A stretch of 64,000 nt of DNA, taken from the NCBI GenBank assembly GCA_963708715.1, contig CAVPSU010000001.1:1612001-1676000 (forward strand), given 5' to 3'. This document shows positions 26,333-35,976 of the stretch, piece after piece. Under the pieces are notes generated by a model that was not told the origin of the DNA, did not search any database, and worked only from the letters and a program-made list of their open reading frames with translations. Positions within the stretch are counted from its first letter, which is position 1. Each line of letters starts with the position of its first letter. Position numbers and translations under genes: made by a program. This DNA comes from DAIOEK01 sp963708715. Its GTDB lineage: Bacteria; Chloroflexota; Anaerolineae; Anaerolineales; Anaerolineaceae.

Positions 26333-27364
26333 ATGAAAGAATATCGATTGGTTTTGATCGGATTTGGAAATGTGGGTAAGGCATTTGCCCGATTACTGCT
26401 GAGAAAAGAAGAGTCATTGCGCATGGACAAGGGCATTACCTTCAAAGTAACCGGTATTTTGACCGGCAGGCATGGAGGATTGATTACCTCCGCGGGAGTA
26501 GATTTACAACAGGCGCTTGATATGGTCGAAGCGGGAAAGAACCTATCAGAGGTATCTCCGATCCCAGTACCTACAGATGGGGAAGCGTTTATCCGGGCAT
26601 GTCCTGGTGATGTGATGGTAGAGACAACACCTGTCAATCACCACACAGGGCAGCCTGCCATAAAGCATATACGGACTGCGCTCGAATCGGGGATGCATGT
26701 AGTGACCGCGAATAAAGGTCCGGTTGTACATGGTTTTCGGGAGCTCACTGATCTGGCTGCTCGAAAGGGTAAGAAATTCTATTTCGAGTCGGCAGTCATG
26801 GATGGCGCCCCCATCTTCTCCTTGTTCAGGGAAACTCTTCCCCTGGCAGATCTAAAGTCATTTCGGGGCATCCTGAATTCTTGCACCAATATGATCCTCG
26901 GGCGGATGGAAGCAGGAGAATCGCTGGAAGAGGCGATTGTCTATGGTCAGAGCATCGGAATCACGGAAACGGATCCCTCGGCGGATATTGATGGTTGGGA
27001 CGCCTCCATCAAAGTGGCAGCGCTGGTCAGTGTTCTAATGGGTATTCCGTACAAACCGCAGGATGTGGATCGGACCGGCATTCGGGGAATCACTGCTTCT
27101 GAATTAAGAAATGCATCAGATCAGGGGAAACGCTGGAAACTGGTCTGTTCAGCCAAACGGGAAGGAGATCGCGTAACCACCCGGGTCGCTCCTGAAATGG
27201 TCGATCCCACCTCTGTTTTATATAGTATCCAGGGAACCAGTTCCTATTGCCAGTTTGAATTAGATACACTTCCAGGTCTGGGTATCGTGGAATCAGATCC
27301 TGGTCCGGAGACTACCGCTTACGGTATGTTTGCCGATTGGATCAATTGTGTACGATCAGATTAG
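26333..27364 (+). CDS. hom: Homoserine dehydrogenase, short form without ACT domain
   Basis: 343 aa. Reduces aspartate semialdehyde to homoserine on the path to threonine and methionine. An N-terminal Rossmann fold (VLIGFGNVGKAFARLL) is followed by VVTANKGPVVHGF and the active-site region GILNSCTNMIL…ADIDGWDASIKVAAL. The two catalytic-region Lys residues (in TANKG and DASIK) are present. The usual C-terminal ACT regulatory domain is absent, so it is probably not feedback-regulated by threonine in the classical way. There is a clear ribosome site (GAGGAG) before 26333. Confidence 0.9.
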   Translation: MKEYRLVLIGFGNVGKAFARLLLRKEESLRMDKGITFKVTGILTGRHGGLITSAGVDLQQALDMVEAGKNLSEVSPIPVPTDGEAFIRACPGDVMVETTPVNHHTGQPAIKHIRTALESGMHVVTANKGPVVHGFRELTDLAARKGKKFYFESAVMDGAPIFSLFRETLPLADLKSFRGILNSCTNMILGRMEAGESLEEAIVYGQSIGITETDPSADIDGWDASIKVAALVSVLMGIPYKPQDVDRTGIRGITASELRNASDQGKRWKLVCSAKREGDRVTTRVAPEMVDPTSVLYSIQGTSSYCQFELDTLPGLGIVESDPGPETTAYGMFADWINCVRSD

Positions 27365-27431
27365 AATCAAAAAGGAAGCATAAGACTAGATTTACTACCA
27401 CACAAAAAGAAGAAGGAACTCCTTCTAAGCC

Positions 27432-27932
27432 ATGGCTAACAAGGTATTTCCAATATATGTTTCCCTCGGGACAAACATTGAACCTCGGCAAAATCATCTG
27501 CATGAAGGTTTGCGGAATCTTAGTGCCCTGGTCAAAATAGTTCGCTTGTCCTCGATCTATGAGACCAAACCATGGGGATACACTGACCAGGCGGATTTCC
27601 TGAACCAGATCGTGGAATGTGAAACGGATATCGAACCTTTTGAGTTCCTAAAAAGACTGAAAGAGATCGAAGATAAAATGGGGCGTTTGGATACATTTCG
27701 GTATGGTCCCAGAGTGATCGACCTGGATATCCTCATCTACGGAAGCCTTGTTATGCACGAGGACAAATTGACCATTCCACATGCATCTCTAACAGGCAGA
27801 GCTTTTGTTCTCGTTCCGCTTGCTGAACTCAACCCCGACCTGTTGGTTCCCGGGGGAAACATTCAGGTCCGTGATTACCTGGATAAACTAGATCAAAGTG
27901 GAGTCAAAATGTGGAGAGGGAATCATGCATAG
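27432..27932 (+). CDS. folK: 2-amino-4-hydroxy-6-hydroxymethyldihydropteridine pyrophosphokinase
   Basis: 166 aa, folate pathway: transfers pyrophosphate from ATP to hydroxymethyl-dihydropterin. The family motifs are present: SLGTNIEPRQNHL, SSIYETKPWGYTDQADFLN and RYGPRVIDLDIL with its metal-binding aspartates. It overlaps folP by eight bases, so the products of consecutive steps are translationally linked. A small hairpin (AGAAGG…CCTTCT, 27411–27426) covers the Shine–Dalgarno-like GAAGGA and could lower translation. Confidence 0.93.
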   Translation: MANKVFPIYVSLGTNIEPRQNHLHEGLRNLSALVKIVRLSSIYETKPWGYTDQADFLNQIVECETDIEPFEFLKRLKEIEDKMGRLDTFRYGPRVIDLDILIYGSLVMHEDKLTIPHASLTGRAFVLVPLAELNPDLLVPGGNIQVRDYLDKLDQSGVKMWRGNHA

Positions 27933-28788
27933 CTCATCCTTGCCAGAATGGGGAAAACGAACCTTCGTGATGGGAATTCTCAACGTCACCCCGGATAGTT
28001 TTTCGGGAGATGGTTTGATGCAGGGGGATGAAATGGTGCAGGCGGCGATTCGATTAGCCCATCAATTCGAGGAAGATGGAGCGGATATTCTCGATATAGG
28101 TGGTGAATCCACCAGACCGGGATCAACTTATATATCACCGGAAGAGGAAAAAGGTCGGGTGATCCCAGTCATCCAGGCATTGCGGAGAGAAACGGATTTG
28201 ATCCTATCTGTGGACACTTATAAATCAGCCATCGCATCAGAAGCTCTGGAAGCCGGGGCAGATTGGATCAATGATGTCTGGGGGTTTCAAGCAGATCCGA
28301 ATATGGCAGCATTGGCTGCCTCTTCCGGTTGCCCGGTTGTATTGATGCATAACCGCAGCAAACCATCTGAATATATGGTTCGAGAAGGGCTCGGAGGGAT
28401 GTACCAGGGCGCTCAGTATGTGGATGTCGTAACAGATGTCCGGGAAGAATTAATGCAAAGGGTGGACGCTGCACACAAGGCGGGTATTCAGAAGGAACAG
28501 ATCATCCTCGATCCTGGGATTGGGTTTGGGAAATCGGTACAGGATAACCTCGAATTAATGAATCGGATCGATGAAATTCGGATGGCTGGCTACCCTGTTT
28601 TGGTGGGACCATCTCGAAAATCATTCATCGGGTATACCCTGGACCTGCCACCCGGGGAGCGCCTGGAGGGAACGCTCGCTGCCATCTGTGTTGGAATTGT
28701 CCGCGGCGCGGATATCATTCGCGTTCACGATGTCAAAGAAGCAGTCAGGGTGGCACGGATGACCGATGCTTTGGTGAGGAGAGGATGA
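27925..28788 (+). CDS. folP: Dihydropteroate synthase
   Basis: 287 aa. Joins p-aminobenzoate to the pterin pyrophosphate made by FolK. Signatures: MGILNVTPDSFSGDG, DILDIGGESTRPG, SVDTYKSAIA, IILDPGIGFGKS and VGPSRKSFIG with the substrate-binding Lys/Arg. I start it at the ATG at 27925, preceded by GAGAGGG; a GTG at 27898 would add nine unconserved residues. The next gene overlaps its stop codon (ATGA), tying folate synthesis genes to a cell-wall-type gene. Confidence 0.93.
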   Translation: MHSSSLPEWGKRTFVMGILNVTPDSFSGDGLMQGDEMVQAAIRLAHQFEEDGADILDIGGESTRPGSTYISPEEEKGRVIPVIQALRRETDLILSVDTYKSAIASEALEAGADWINDVWGFQADPNMAALAASSGCPVVLMHNRSKPSEYMVREGLGGMYQGAQYVDVVTDVREELMQRVDAAHKAGIQKEQIILDPGIGFGKSVQDNLELMNRIDEIRMAGYPVLVGPSRKSFIGYTLDLPPGERLEGTLAAICVGIVRGADIIRVHDVKEAVRVARMTDALVRRG

Positions 28789-31655
28789 ATCGACTGCATA
28801 CCTTTCTGCTGACCCGTGCACGGATCCAGCGCAGTCAACATGTGCGGGTACATCGCAGTCAGGTTTTCCATACTGCCGGGTGGGGTTTGGCAGCGATAGC
28901 AGTTGTGGCGATGCTTGGAGTGATTCTCCTATTTACCTGGCAATATTCCAGATTGACCTTTGATCTGCCATCGATCGAACAAATCCCCCAGCTGTTGAAT
29001 GCACAATCCGTCATCTTTACGAAACCTACCCGTTTGATCGATCGGAGTGGAACGCAGGTGTTATTGGAGCTCACTACTCCCGGAGTACAGCGTAAATATA
29101 TGCGCATAGCTGGCGTGGGTGATCGCGTTTCGGCGGACTTTGTCAATGCGATCATTGCGATAACCGAACCCGGGTATCGCACATCCAGCGGGGTGGATTT
29201 GCAGAGTTTGAATCCTGACGAACACCGCACGATAGCGCAAAAACTTGTATTCGAAATGCTTCTCTCTCAAGAGCCACCCACGAGCCGCAGAGCCATTCGG
29301 GAAAGGATTCTGGCTGCTCAGATCATCTCACGCTACGGAAAGGATCGAGTCCTGGAATGGTATATCAACAGTCTGCCATTTGGGCACCTGGCGTACGGCG
29401 TGGAAGCAGGAGCTCAGACCTATTTCGGAAAAGCAAGTTCTGCTATTAATTTGCCCGAAGCTGCCACCCTGGCGGGTATTGCCCTGGCTCCGGCAATAAA
29501 TCCCTGGGATTCAAAGGCTGGCGCAGAAACCTTGAAACAGGAAGTATTAAAAATAATGACATTGCAAGGCGTGATTACGCCAGCTGTCTTTAATGCGGCG
29601 GTCCGTGGAACCGTGGATATCTCCCCCATTACCCTTCAGCCTGAGGGGATTGTCCCGACTTTCAACCGGAAGGTCTATGAACAACTCGAACAAACACTGG
29701 GTAAAGCACGGCTTGAACGCGGAGGACTGACTGTTCAGACCACTCTGGATCATGTCCTTCAAGAGGAATTGATATGCATCATTCAAACCCAGCTCACCGC
29801 CCTGGAAGGAAATTCCCCCGATCTAATCCAACAATCTAAATCCTGTCCCGCCTCAAGGTTATTACCTTTACTACCCCCGGGAGAATCGTACACACCCGGG
29901 AGGATCGCTTCGAGCGCGATGGTGGCAAATCCACAGACCGGGGAGATTCTGGCTATGACCGGCGAAATATCGACAACCGAAATCTCACCTGTCCTGAGAT
30001 CGCATGCCATTGGTTCATTGGTTACACCGTTCGTGTACATCAATGGATTTGCGCGGGGATATTCTCCAGCCACACTTGTATGGGACGCACCAGATTCATC
30101 CCAACCGGTGATTCAGAATAGCAGCAACACCCTAGACCAATTTCACGGACCGGTCAGCATCCGCACAGCAATGGCTAACGATTATCTACAACCTGCAGTG
30201 CGAATGATCCAACAGTTAGGTTGGAATAGTTTTTTACGACTCACCCGTTCGATGGGATTGAATTTTCACCAAACGGAAGATGCATCGGAGTTATTACAGC
30301 AACCAGTTACGCTGACCGATGTGATTCGGGCGTATAGCGTTTTGGCTGGAGGCGGCATCCGTACTGGAGTCAGGGATGGGTCCGAGGAATACCCGTCTTT
30401 GAATACCATTCTCAAGGTCTGGGATGAAAATGGGAACCTGATTCTGGATCGGACTATACCCGATTCAGTATCGGTCATCAGTGCCCCCCTGGTTTACCTG
30501 GTCAATCAACCATTGAGCGATGATATTGCACGCCAACCCAGTATGGGTTTCCCGAATGTCTTACAGTTGGGCACACCCACTTCATCCAAAATCGGAATGG
30601 ACCTCGCGAAGCATGAATCCTGGACGGTTGGGTATACCTCGGATCGGGTTGTCGGGGTCTGGCTTGGTTCCCGGGATTCAAGTCCAACGGATCGGATAAC
30701 GATTGATTATCGCTGGACAGCCGGGATATGGCGGGCGGTGATGGATCGCTCGTTGAGCGAAGTCTCTCCTAAACCGCTAGCAATTCCATCCGGTGTAACC
30801 ACCTTGAAAGTATGCAATCCATCCGGTTATCTGCCTACGGAAGACTGTCCAATCACTACGGATGAGATCTTTATCAGCGGATTGGAGCCAACCACACCGG
30901 ATACGCTTTACCATAGATTGACCATCAATCGCGAGACCGGACGCCTGGCAACCGTTTTCACCGCACCAGAACTGACTCAGGAAATGGTATTTCTGGATAT
31001 ACCACCCGAATTCGTTCCATGGGCGAAAAATGCCGGATTGAACGTCTCTCCAACCGAATACGATATCATCCAATCTGGATTCGAAGATCCGGCGATCCAT
31101 TTCTCATCGCCTCAGATGTTTTCCTACATCAAAGGAAAGGTGGATTTGATTGGAACAGCCAGCAGCCAGAATTTTTCAGTCTATCGCATTCAAATTGGAG
31201 AGGGATTGAATCCTCGCTCCTGGCAGCAGATCGGTCAGGACGGACGCGCCCCGGTGATCGAAGGACCACTCGGTGAGTTGGATACGACCGGTCTGAATGG
31301 GTTGTATGTATTACGAATGCAGGTGATCGATACACAAAACCGGATCAAGACGGCATACCTTCAATTGACAGTCGATAACGAGCCACCGAAAGTTCAGATA
31401 GTTTATCCGATAGCTGGAGACGTTATAGAAGCGTCTGCAACACCGGTAATTCTTATTCGCGTGGAAGCATCGGACAATGTGGGTATGGAGCGGGTAGAGG
31501 TTTGGCTGGATGGGAAGGTACTGACAGAATTGTCGACGACGCCTTACGCTGTGCCCTGGGATGTTTTACCTGGAAAACACAGCCTTCAGGCAGTTGGGTA
31601 CGATAACGTCGGTAACAAGACGATTGGACAGGACTTTTCCATCACTGTCGAGTGA
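28785..31655 (+). CDS. Class A PBP-like protein with degenerate transpeptidase site
   Basis: 956 aa bitopic membrane protein: membrane segment at residues ~33–52, GT51-like domain (~85–300), transpeptidase-like domain (~370–660), then a C-terminal β-rich region ending in an Ig-like domain (~860–956). GT51 remains include TIAQKLV, RERILAAQI and WYINSLPFGHLAYGVEAGAQTYFGK, and the first catalytic Glu (E128) is kept; the surrounding EDxxFxxHxG motif is lost. In the transpeptidase domain the SxxK nucleophile motif reads S411-L-V-T414, SxN aligns to D466-Y-L468 and KTG reads K602-I-G. It should therefore not be a working penicillin-binding transpeptidase. It may be a structural or regulatory wall protein. 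Confidence 0.8.
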   Translation: MNRLHTFLLTRARIQRSQHVRVHRSQVFHTAGWGLAAIAVVAMLGVILLFTWQYSRLTFDLPSIEQIPQLLNAQSVIFTKPTRLIDRSGTQVLLELTTPGVQRKYMRIAGVGDRVSADFVNAIIAITEPGYRTSSGVDLQSLNPDEHRTIAQKLVFEMLLSQEPPTSRRAIRERILAAQIISRYGKDRVLEWYINSLPFGHLAYGVEAGAQTYFGKASSAINLPEAATLAGIALAPAINPWDSKAGAETLKQEVLKIMTLQGVITPAVFNAAVRGTVDISPITLQPEGIVPTFNRKVYEQLEQTLGKARLERGGLTVQTTLDHVLQEELICIIQTQLTALEGNSPDLIQQSKSCPASRLLPLLPPGESYTPGRIASSAMVANPQTGEILAMTGEISTTEISPVLRSHAIGSLVTPFVYINGFARGYSPATLVWDAPDSSQPVIQNSSNTLDQFHGPVSIRTAMANDYLQPAVRMIQQLGWNSFLRLTRSMGLNFHQTEDASELLQQPVTLTDVIRAYSVLAGGGIRTGVRDGSEEYPSLNTILKVWDENGNLILDRTIPDSVSVISAPLVYLVNQPLSDDIARQPSMGFPNVLQLGTPTSSKIGMDLAKHESWTVGYTSDRVVGVWLGSRDSSPTDRITIDYRWTAGIWRAVMDRSLSEVSPKPLAIPSGVTTLKVCNPSGYLPTEDCPITTDEIFISGLEPTTPDTLYHRLTINRETGRLATVFTAPELTQEMVFLDIPPEFVPWAKNAGLNVSPTEYDIIQSGFEDPAIHFSSPQMFSYIKGKVDLIGTASSQNFSVYRIQIGEGLNPRSWQQIGQDGRAPVIEGPLGELDTTGLNGLYVLRMQVIDTQNRIKTAYLQLTVDNEPPKVQIVYPIAGDVIEASATPVILIRVEASDNVGMERVEVWLDGKVLTELSTTPYAVPWDVLPGKHSLQAVGYDNVGNKTIGQDFSITVE

Positions 31656-31665
31656 TTTCTGGGAA

Positions 31666-32268
31666 TCAATCCTCTTTTGCGCGGCTGATCCAACGGTTCA
31701 GATTTACCGGAGGTTTATATCCTTCCAGTTTTGTCAATAATTCTTCCGAATCGGGGGATGAAACCAGCAGGTCTTTATGTTCCGGGTAAATGAATCCTTC
31801 CACCGAAGCGTGTTCGATCATCAGGAACATCGGGTCGAAATATCCATCCAAATTCAAGATGCCGATCGGTTTCTGGTGAAGACCAATCTGCGCCCAGGTG
31901 AGTGCTTCAAATAGCTCATCGAGTGTACCGAAGCCGCCCGGAAGTGCTATCAGTGCATCCGCCAGATCATGCATCCGTTTCTTCCGGGATTGCATATCCG
32001 GGCATACTTCGAGGGCGGATAAATTTGCGGCGATCAATTGAGATTGGTTCAAACTCTCAGGAACAACTCCGGTCACTTTTCCACCTCCCGCCAGGACTCC
32101 ACCCGCAACGGCTCCCATCAGACCGGTCTTGCCCCCGCCATAGATCAACCGAATATGATTTTTGGCGAGTGTTAATCCAAGCTGTCTTGCTCCGGTCAAG
32201 AATGAGGGATGGATGTTATCGGACGAACCGCAGTATACGCATATGGATTGAAAACGCTGACCGGTCAT
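31666..32268 (-). CDS. LOG-family protein (cytokinin riboside 5'-monophosphate phosphoribohydrolase type)
   Basis: 200 aa, Rossmann-like. The family motifs GGGKTGLMGAVAGGVLAGG and PGGFGTLDELFEALTW with preceding RKKRMHDLADALIALP are intact. LOG proteins hydrolyse the N-glycosidic bond of nucleoside monophosphates; in bacteria the physiological role is often nucleotide salvage or unknown. It starts four bases after the HAD gene stop with an AGGAG ribosome site, and is the last gene of a three-gene minus-strand set. Confidence 0.88.
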   Translation of the reverse strand: MTGQRFQSICVYCGSSDNIHPSFLTGARQLGLTLAKNHIRLIYGGGKTGLMGAVAGGVLAGGGKVTGVVPESLNQSQLIAANLSALEVCPDMQSRKKRMHDLADALIALPGGFGTLDELFEALTWAQIGLHQKPIGILNLDGYFDPMFLMIEHASVEGFIYPEHKDLLVSSPDSEELLTKLEGYKPPVNLNRWISRAKED

Positions 32269-32271
32269 TGT

Positions 32272-32964
32272 TTACTCCTGAATTCCTGTTTTTCCCATTA
32301 AAAAATGCTGCCCAAGATCGGAAGTAGTAGAAAGAATCAAATTTGCGCCAGAACGGAGTAATTCCGCTTCTTCCCCAAATCCGCACAACACGCCGACCGA
32401 TTGAGCGCCTGCCCGCCGGGCAGAGAGGATATCAACAATTGTATCGCCGACCATCACCAGCTCACCCGGTTGTAAACCAAGTAGCGTAGCGCTGTGCAGG
32501 ATCGGATCTGGAAAAGGTTTGGTATGCGCACAGGTTTGACCGGAGATCACGTGCTGAAAGAATGGGAGGAGATCGTGCTGACGTAGGAACTGGTCCGCGC
32601 TATACTGGTCACGGGCAGAGATGATCACCAATGGATAAATAGTAGCCAACGATCTCACAAGCTCATGGACGCCAGGCATCAGGAGGAAGTTGGACTTTTT
32701 TCTTGCCCAACGGCTCATTTTCTCCATTAACCAAGCTAGTTCATCATCCAGATGCAGCCGGTCAGGGATGGTATATAATGCAGTACCGGGTGTTTCGGCA
32801 ATCATCACAAGTTTTCTTGCCAATTTCCGACGGTCCACTTTCAGTATAAATTGAAGGAGGCCAAGCCAGCGGACCAGCTTATTCACAACCTGATCGTCAG
32901 TGTCGCTGAGGGTACCGTCGATATCGAAGCAAATTCCTTTGATGCGGGAGGGGTCTAAAGTCAT
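32272..32964 (-). CDS. HAD-superfamily phosphatase
   Basis: 230 aa. HAD motifs in order: motif I CFDIDGTLSDTDD (nucleophile Asp), motif II VIISARD, a Lys after TCAHTKPFPDP (motif III), and motif IV MVGDTIVDILSA. The α-helical cap lies between residues ~20 and 95, as in phosphoglycolate phosphatase-like enzymes. The substrate cannot be told from sequence. It is packed six bases after the upstream metalloprotein gene. Confidence 0.88.
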   Translation of the reverse strand: MTLDPSRIKGICFDIDGTLSDTDDQVVNKLVRWLGLLQFILKVDRRKLARKLVMIAETPGTALYTIPDRLHLDDELAWLMEKMSRWARKKSNFLLMPGVHELVRSLATIYPLVIISARDQYSADQFLRQHDLLPFFQHVISGQTCAHTKPFPDPILHSATLLGLQPGELVMVGDTIVDILSARRAGAQSVGVLCGFGEEAELLRSGANLILSTTSDLGQHFLMGKTGIQE

Positions 32965-32970
32965 CGCATT

Positions 32971-34371
32971 CTACTTCATCACGTTGGCTGAGAAATATCG
33001 CATGGTTTCCAGGTAGGGAGCTATGGTCCAGCAGGTCCGTCTCTGATCGATCTTGATTGTGATATATCCCTCGGGTCCGACCCAGACTTTCGGTTCCTCA
33101 TTTTCAGCTACCAATTTGTCTGGCCAGCGAAGATTTCCATACTGAGAAAATGCTGTATAGAATTCCCAGGCGTCTTCGGGAGTATCCCACAAATTGCATA
33201 CCATCATGATTGTGTCGTAAGATTGCGAATTCATTACAAACCGATATGAACCGCCATCCCACCCGTGAGCAGCCTGCTTTGCGTCCCGGGATTTGAGTTG
33301 ATATACTGGATCAACGCCATGAGCCAGATATAAGTATGTAAACCATTCCCCAACCTCCCCTTCTTCAACAAGAAGGTAGAGCGCGGAAAGATCTTTTTCA
33401 ACTGGTGGGATGACCACCAACTCGGGTTTGTCTTCCGGATAACGGTCCGGATGCATGATCTGTTCGGTTGTGACCGGCGGATTGGCGTAGGCAGCATTCA
33501 CCGCATCCCAGCCACCTTTCTCATACAGATAGCTGACAAAGTTCAGACCATACAGGTAGGGAAAGAGCAGATCTTCCTGAAAATAGGGTGAGGCTTGGTC
33601 AAGCACCGGGAATTCCATGGAGAGGGAAGACGACAACCAATCCCGGAAATCCTGTTTCGAGAAATGCTCGCCTTGCCAAAGGGATTCTAACAAGGATGCA
33701 TCCCCTTCAATGAGAGATTGGATGCCAGAGCAGCGCTCCTGGTCGTTCTCGCAAGCTTCGGTGCTGAAGTTCAGTTTATCCTTGATGCCAAAGTTTTGAT
33801 CTTGCAAAGCATGGGTATATTCATGCGCGTAGGTAAGTCGTTCATTGAGTCCGAAATTCGCCCCTTTCACTACAAACATTTCGCCAGTCTCCTGATCGTA
33901 GAAGCCGGCGATCTGCTCGGAATACATGTCCTTGTAGAATGCTAGGAGATCGATGGATGGATCTATTAATCCAAAATAGACAAGGCTTAAGCTGTCTATG
34001 AGCGCTTGCTCTTCGGTGTAATCTGCAAATATGTCTTCTTCCACTACGACCCCTAACTCTGCCGGGGTCAGGAATTCGCGGGGGATCTCGCGGGTTGGCA
34101 GCAGATTTCGCTCTGCAATCACCTCCGTCTGTATTTTCTCCATTTCAGTGATCACATCATCCGGTGTGTCTGGGGTGCTACCATCACCGACTGGGGTAGG
34201 CAGAGAATCCAGGTTGAATGGGGTAGGCTGAATGGAAGGGAGCAGATTTGTTACCTGCCCTTGCAATAAGATTCCGCCAATCCCCAAAAAAATGATCAGG
34301 CAGATACAGATACTAATGAGGAGCACCAGGATCAGGCATGAGAGGAAGAAGGGTTTTCGGCTGAATGACAT
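32971..34371 (-). CDS. Membrane-anchored HExxH metallopeptidase-like protein
   Basis: 466 aa. A single N-terminal membrane segment (~8–35) is followed by a Pro/Thr-rich spacer and a large extracytoplasmic domain. The zinc motif HEYTH appears in RLTYAHEYTHALQDQNFG, preceded by GFYDQETGEMFVV, as in secreted gluzincin-like proteins. I do not recognise a named family. The start is the ATG at 34371; TACAAT on this strand (34380–34385) lies eight bases upstream, indicating a leaderless mRNA. It leads the metalloprotein–HAD–LOG set. Confidence 0.7.
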   Translation of the reverse strand: MSFSRKPFFLSCLILVLLISICICLIIFLGIGGILLQGQVTNLLPSIQPTPFNLDSLPTPVGDGSTPDTPDDVITEMEKIQTEVIAERNLLPTREIPREFLTPAELGVVVEEDIFADYTEEQALIDSLSLVYFGLIDPSIDLLAFYKDMYSEQIAGFYDQETGEMFVVKGANFGLNERLTYAHEYTHALQDQNFGIKDKLNFSTEACENDQERCSGIQSLIEGDASLLESLWQGEHFSKQDFRDWLSSSLSMEFPVLDQASPYFQEDLLFPYLYGLNFVSYLYEKGGWDAVNAAYANPPVTTEQIMHPDRYPEDKPELVVIPPVEKDLSALYLLVEEGEVGEWFTYLYLAHGVDPVYQLKSRDAKQAAHGWDGGSYRFVMNSQSYDTIMMVCNLWDTPEDAWEFYTAFSQYGNLRWPDKLVAENEEPKVWVGPEGYITIKIDQRRTCWTIAPYLETMRYFSANVMK

Positions 34372-34458
34372 GTAGGTCTATTGTAGTCGCAGAGGGAAGA
34401 GTAGACAAATATCGTATTCAATTTGCATGATCTCAGCAGATCAAGGGATGTCTTAAGC

Positions 34459-35220
34459 CTATTCGATGGCGGTTTCGATCGGAACGATGGTGGATGTTTC
34501 TGTGGGTGGAACTGCGGTGTCGGTCGGAGGTGGCGGATTCGTAACGGTCGGAGTCAAGGTGGCTGGTTTATTGGTTGGGGATGGCGTGATCGATACCCTG
34601 ATCTTGGATACTTCGATGGCAACATAAAACGTCGTGCCAAAGATCTGCCCGGCGGCATTCCGCAACTTCCAGAAATTGGAATAGTCTTCATCGATGTCAG
34701 GAGCTTTCATATTCAGGGAAATATCGATGGTATCGCCCGGAGCAACCGATTTCGGGAGATAGATGGTGTCCGCTCCCATCGGGTTACCACTGATATATTG
34801 AAACTGGTACTTCGTTGTCCAGGTGCAGGTCCCAATATTTTTTATTCGCCAGGTCTTGGTGAAGGCGGTTCCCGGATAGACAAATGAATAATCCACAATG
34901 TCCAGGTCAGCGAGGAAGGCGGACTTGTCGCACCCGCTGGGAGTCCATGAGATGTACGGATAGGGCGTGTCCCCGGTCGCAGTGATGCTGATCTGAGGTG
35001 TTTGAGTACTGGTTGGGGGGCGTGAGGTTGCCGTCGCTGTGTGCGGTTCGGGTGTTGATGTGGGTATGGGAGTGAACGATGGCAATCCAGCTACCCGGGT
35101 GATCACCGCGGCTGCGATGGTACGGTCGAGATCGGCAGATGTGGCAGCGTTACCGAGCTCCCCACAACTTGTGAGGAGTATTGAGAAAAGGAGGAAGCAG
35201 ATTGGAATTTGTCGTTTCAT
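34459..35220 (-). CDS. Lipoprotein with NBR1-type Ig-like domain
   Basis: 253 aa. A lipoprotein signal (MKRQIPICFLLFSILLTSCG) places the lipid-bearing Cys near residue 19. A Thr/Pro-rich linker leads to an Ig-like domain of the NBR1 kind (FVYPGTAFTKTWRIKNIGTC…VAPGDTIDISLNMKAP), followed by a second Thr/Pro-rich tail. Such domains occur in surface proteins of Chloroflexota; a binding partner is unknown. I start it at the ATG at 35220 because the signal peptide begins there; a longer frame to 35301 would bury it. Confidence 0.8.
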   Translation of the reverse strand: MKRQIPICFLLFSILLTSCGELGNAATSADLDRTIAAAVITRVAGLPSFTPIPTSTPEPHTATATSRPPTSTQTPQISITATGDTPYPYISWTPSGCDKSAFLADLDIVDYSFVYPGTAFTKTWRIKNIGTCTWTTKYQFQYISGNPMGADTIYLPKSVAPGDTIDISLNMKAPDIDEDYSNFWKLRNAAGQIFGTTFYVAIEVSKIRVSITPSPTNKPATLTPTVTNPPPPTDTAVPPTETSTIVPIETAIE

Positions 35221-35552
35221 TGAGCATCTTTTTGATAATACAATTTGAGTATATGCCTGATTTATTTCCGCAATTCTACTCGTTATGGCGATTCCCGACA
35301 ATTGGACAGTTGTCCCCTTACCCCTTCCCGCGAAGGCGGGGGATACTCTTAGTGGACTATAATTGTGTGGTCGTCAGACCATGCTAGTATATTGCCTCAC
35401 CCACAACTTGGATTAGCAATAGCAGTAGGCTGAGTAGCTTTGTGTTCGTAAAACCTTCACATTCACTCCCCATCTTGCCAGACGACCTGACTCTGCTTAT
35501 AATTACACACTTGTCATTATCCTGAAATAGAAAAAGATCGACAAAAGAAGCT
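35221..35552. other. Intergenic region between divergent genes, 332 bases
   Basis: It holds minus-strand TATTAT (35235–35240) near the lipoprotein start, a short imperfect hairpin around CCCGCGAAGGCGGG (35328–35341), a TGGTC/GACCA hairpin near 35370, and the FmdB promoter TTGCCA (35475–35480), 17 bases, TATAAT (35498–35503). No gene is supported here. Confidence 0.5.
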
Positions 35553-35882
35553 ATGCCCGTTTATTTATATCAATGCGAAAACTGCGGTGTGCGGTTTGAA
35601 CAAAAACAAAAATTTACCGACAACCCTCTGGTCACCTGCCCGGAATGCGGAAAGAAATCCTTACGGAAAGTATTCCAGCCGGTCAGTATCGTCTTCAAGG
35701 GTTCCGGTTTTTATTCCACAGATCACAAGTCACCTTCAGGGATGAGCACCAGTTCAAAGAATGAGGAAAAACCTCCATCCACGGAAAAGAAATCCGCGCC
35801 GGAAACCAGCACGAAAAGCGAGTCGACCAGCGTGAAGACAGAAACCAAAGAGGCAACACCCAGCATCTCTGAAACCAAATAG
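35553..35882 (+). CDS. FmdB-family zinc-ribbon protein
   Basis: 109 aa. The N-terminal 45 residues are a FmdB-type zinc ribbon (YLYQCENCGVRFEQ…VTCPECGKKSLRKVF) with two CxxC pairs. The C-terminal half is low-complexity, rich in Ser, Thr, Lys and Glu. FmdB proteins are named after a putative regulator of formamidase genes, but the general role is unknown. A terminator follows the gene. Confidence 0.88.
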   Translation: MPVYLYQCENCGVRFEQKQKFTDNPLVTCPECGKKSLRKVFQPVSIVFKGSGFYSTDHKSPSGMSTSSKNEEKPPSTEKKSAPETSTKSESTSVKTETKEATPSISETK

Positions 35883-35913
35883 AGATAGCAACGCAAGGAA
35901 TGAAATCACTTAG

Positions 35914-35940
35914 CGCCTCTTTTGAGGCGTGTTTTGTTTG
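35914..35940 (+). terminator. Terminator after the FmdB gene
   Basis: CGCCTC (35914–35919) and GAGGCG (35924–35929) form a short stem with a 4-base loop followed by a T-rich stretch (GTTTTGTTTG). Confidence 0.7.
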
Positions 35941-35976
35941 TAACCGTGTAGGTAGCAAAAGCCAGGAGAGATTATT

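Noticed and set aside
35328..35341. CCCGCGAAGGCGGG hairpin as a REP-type mobile repeat
   Set aside because: Only one copy was noticed in the window, so a repeat family cannot be supported.
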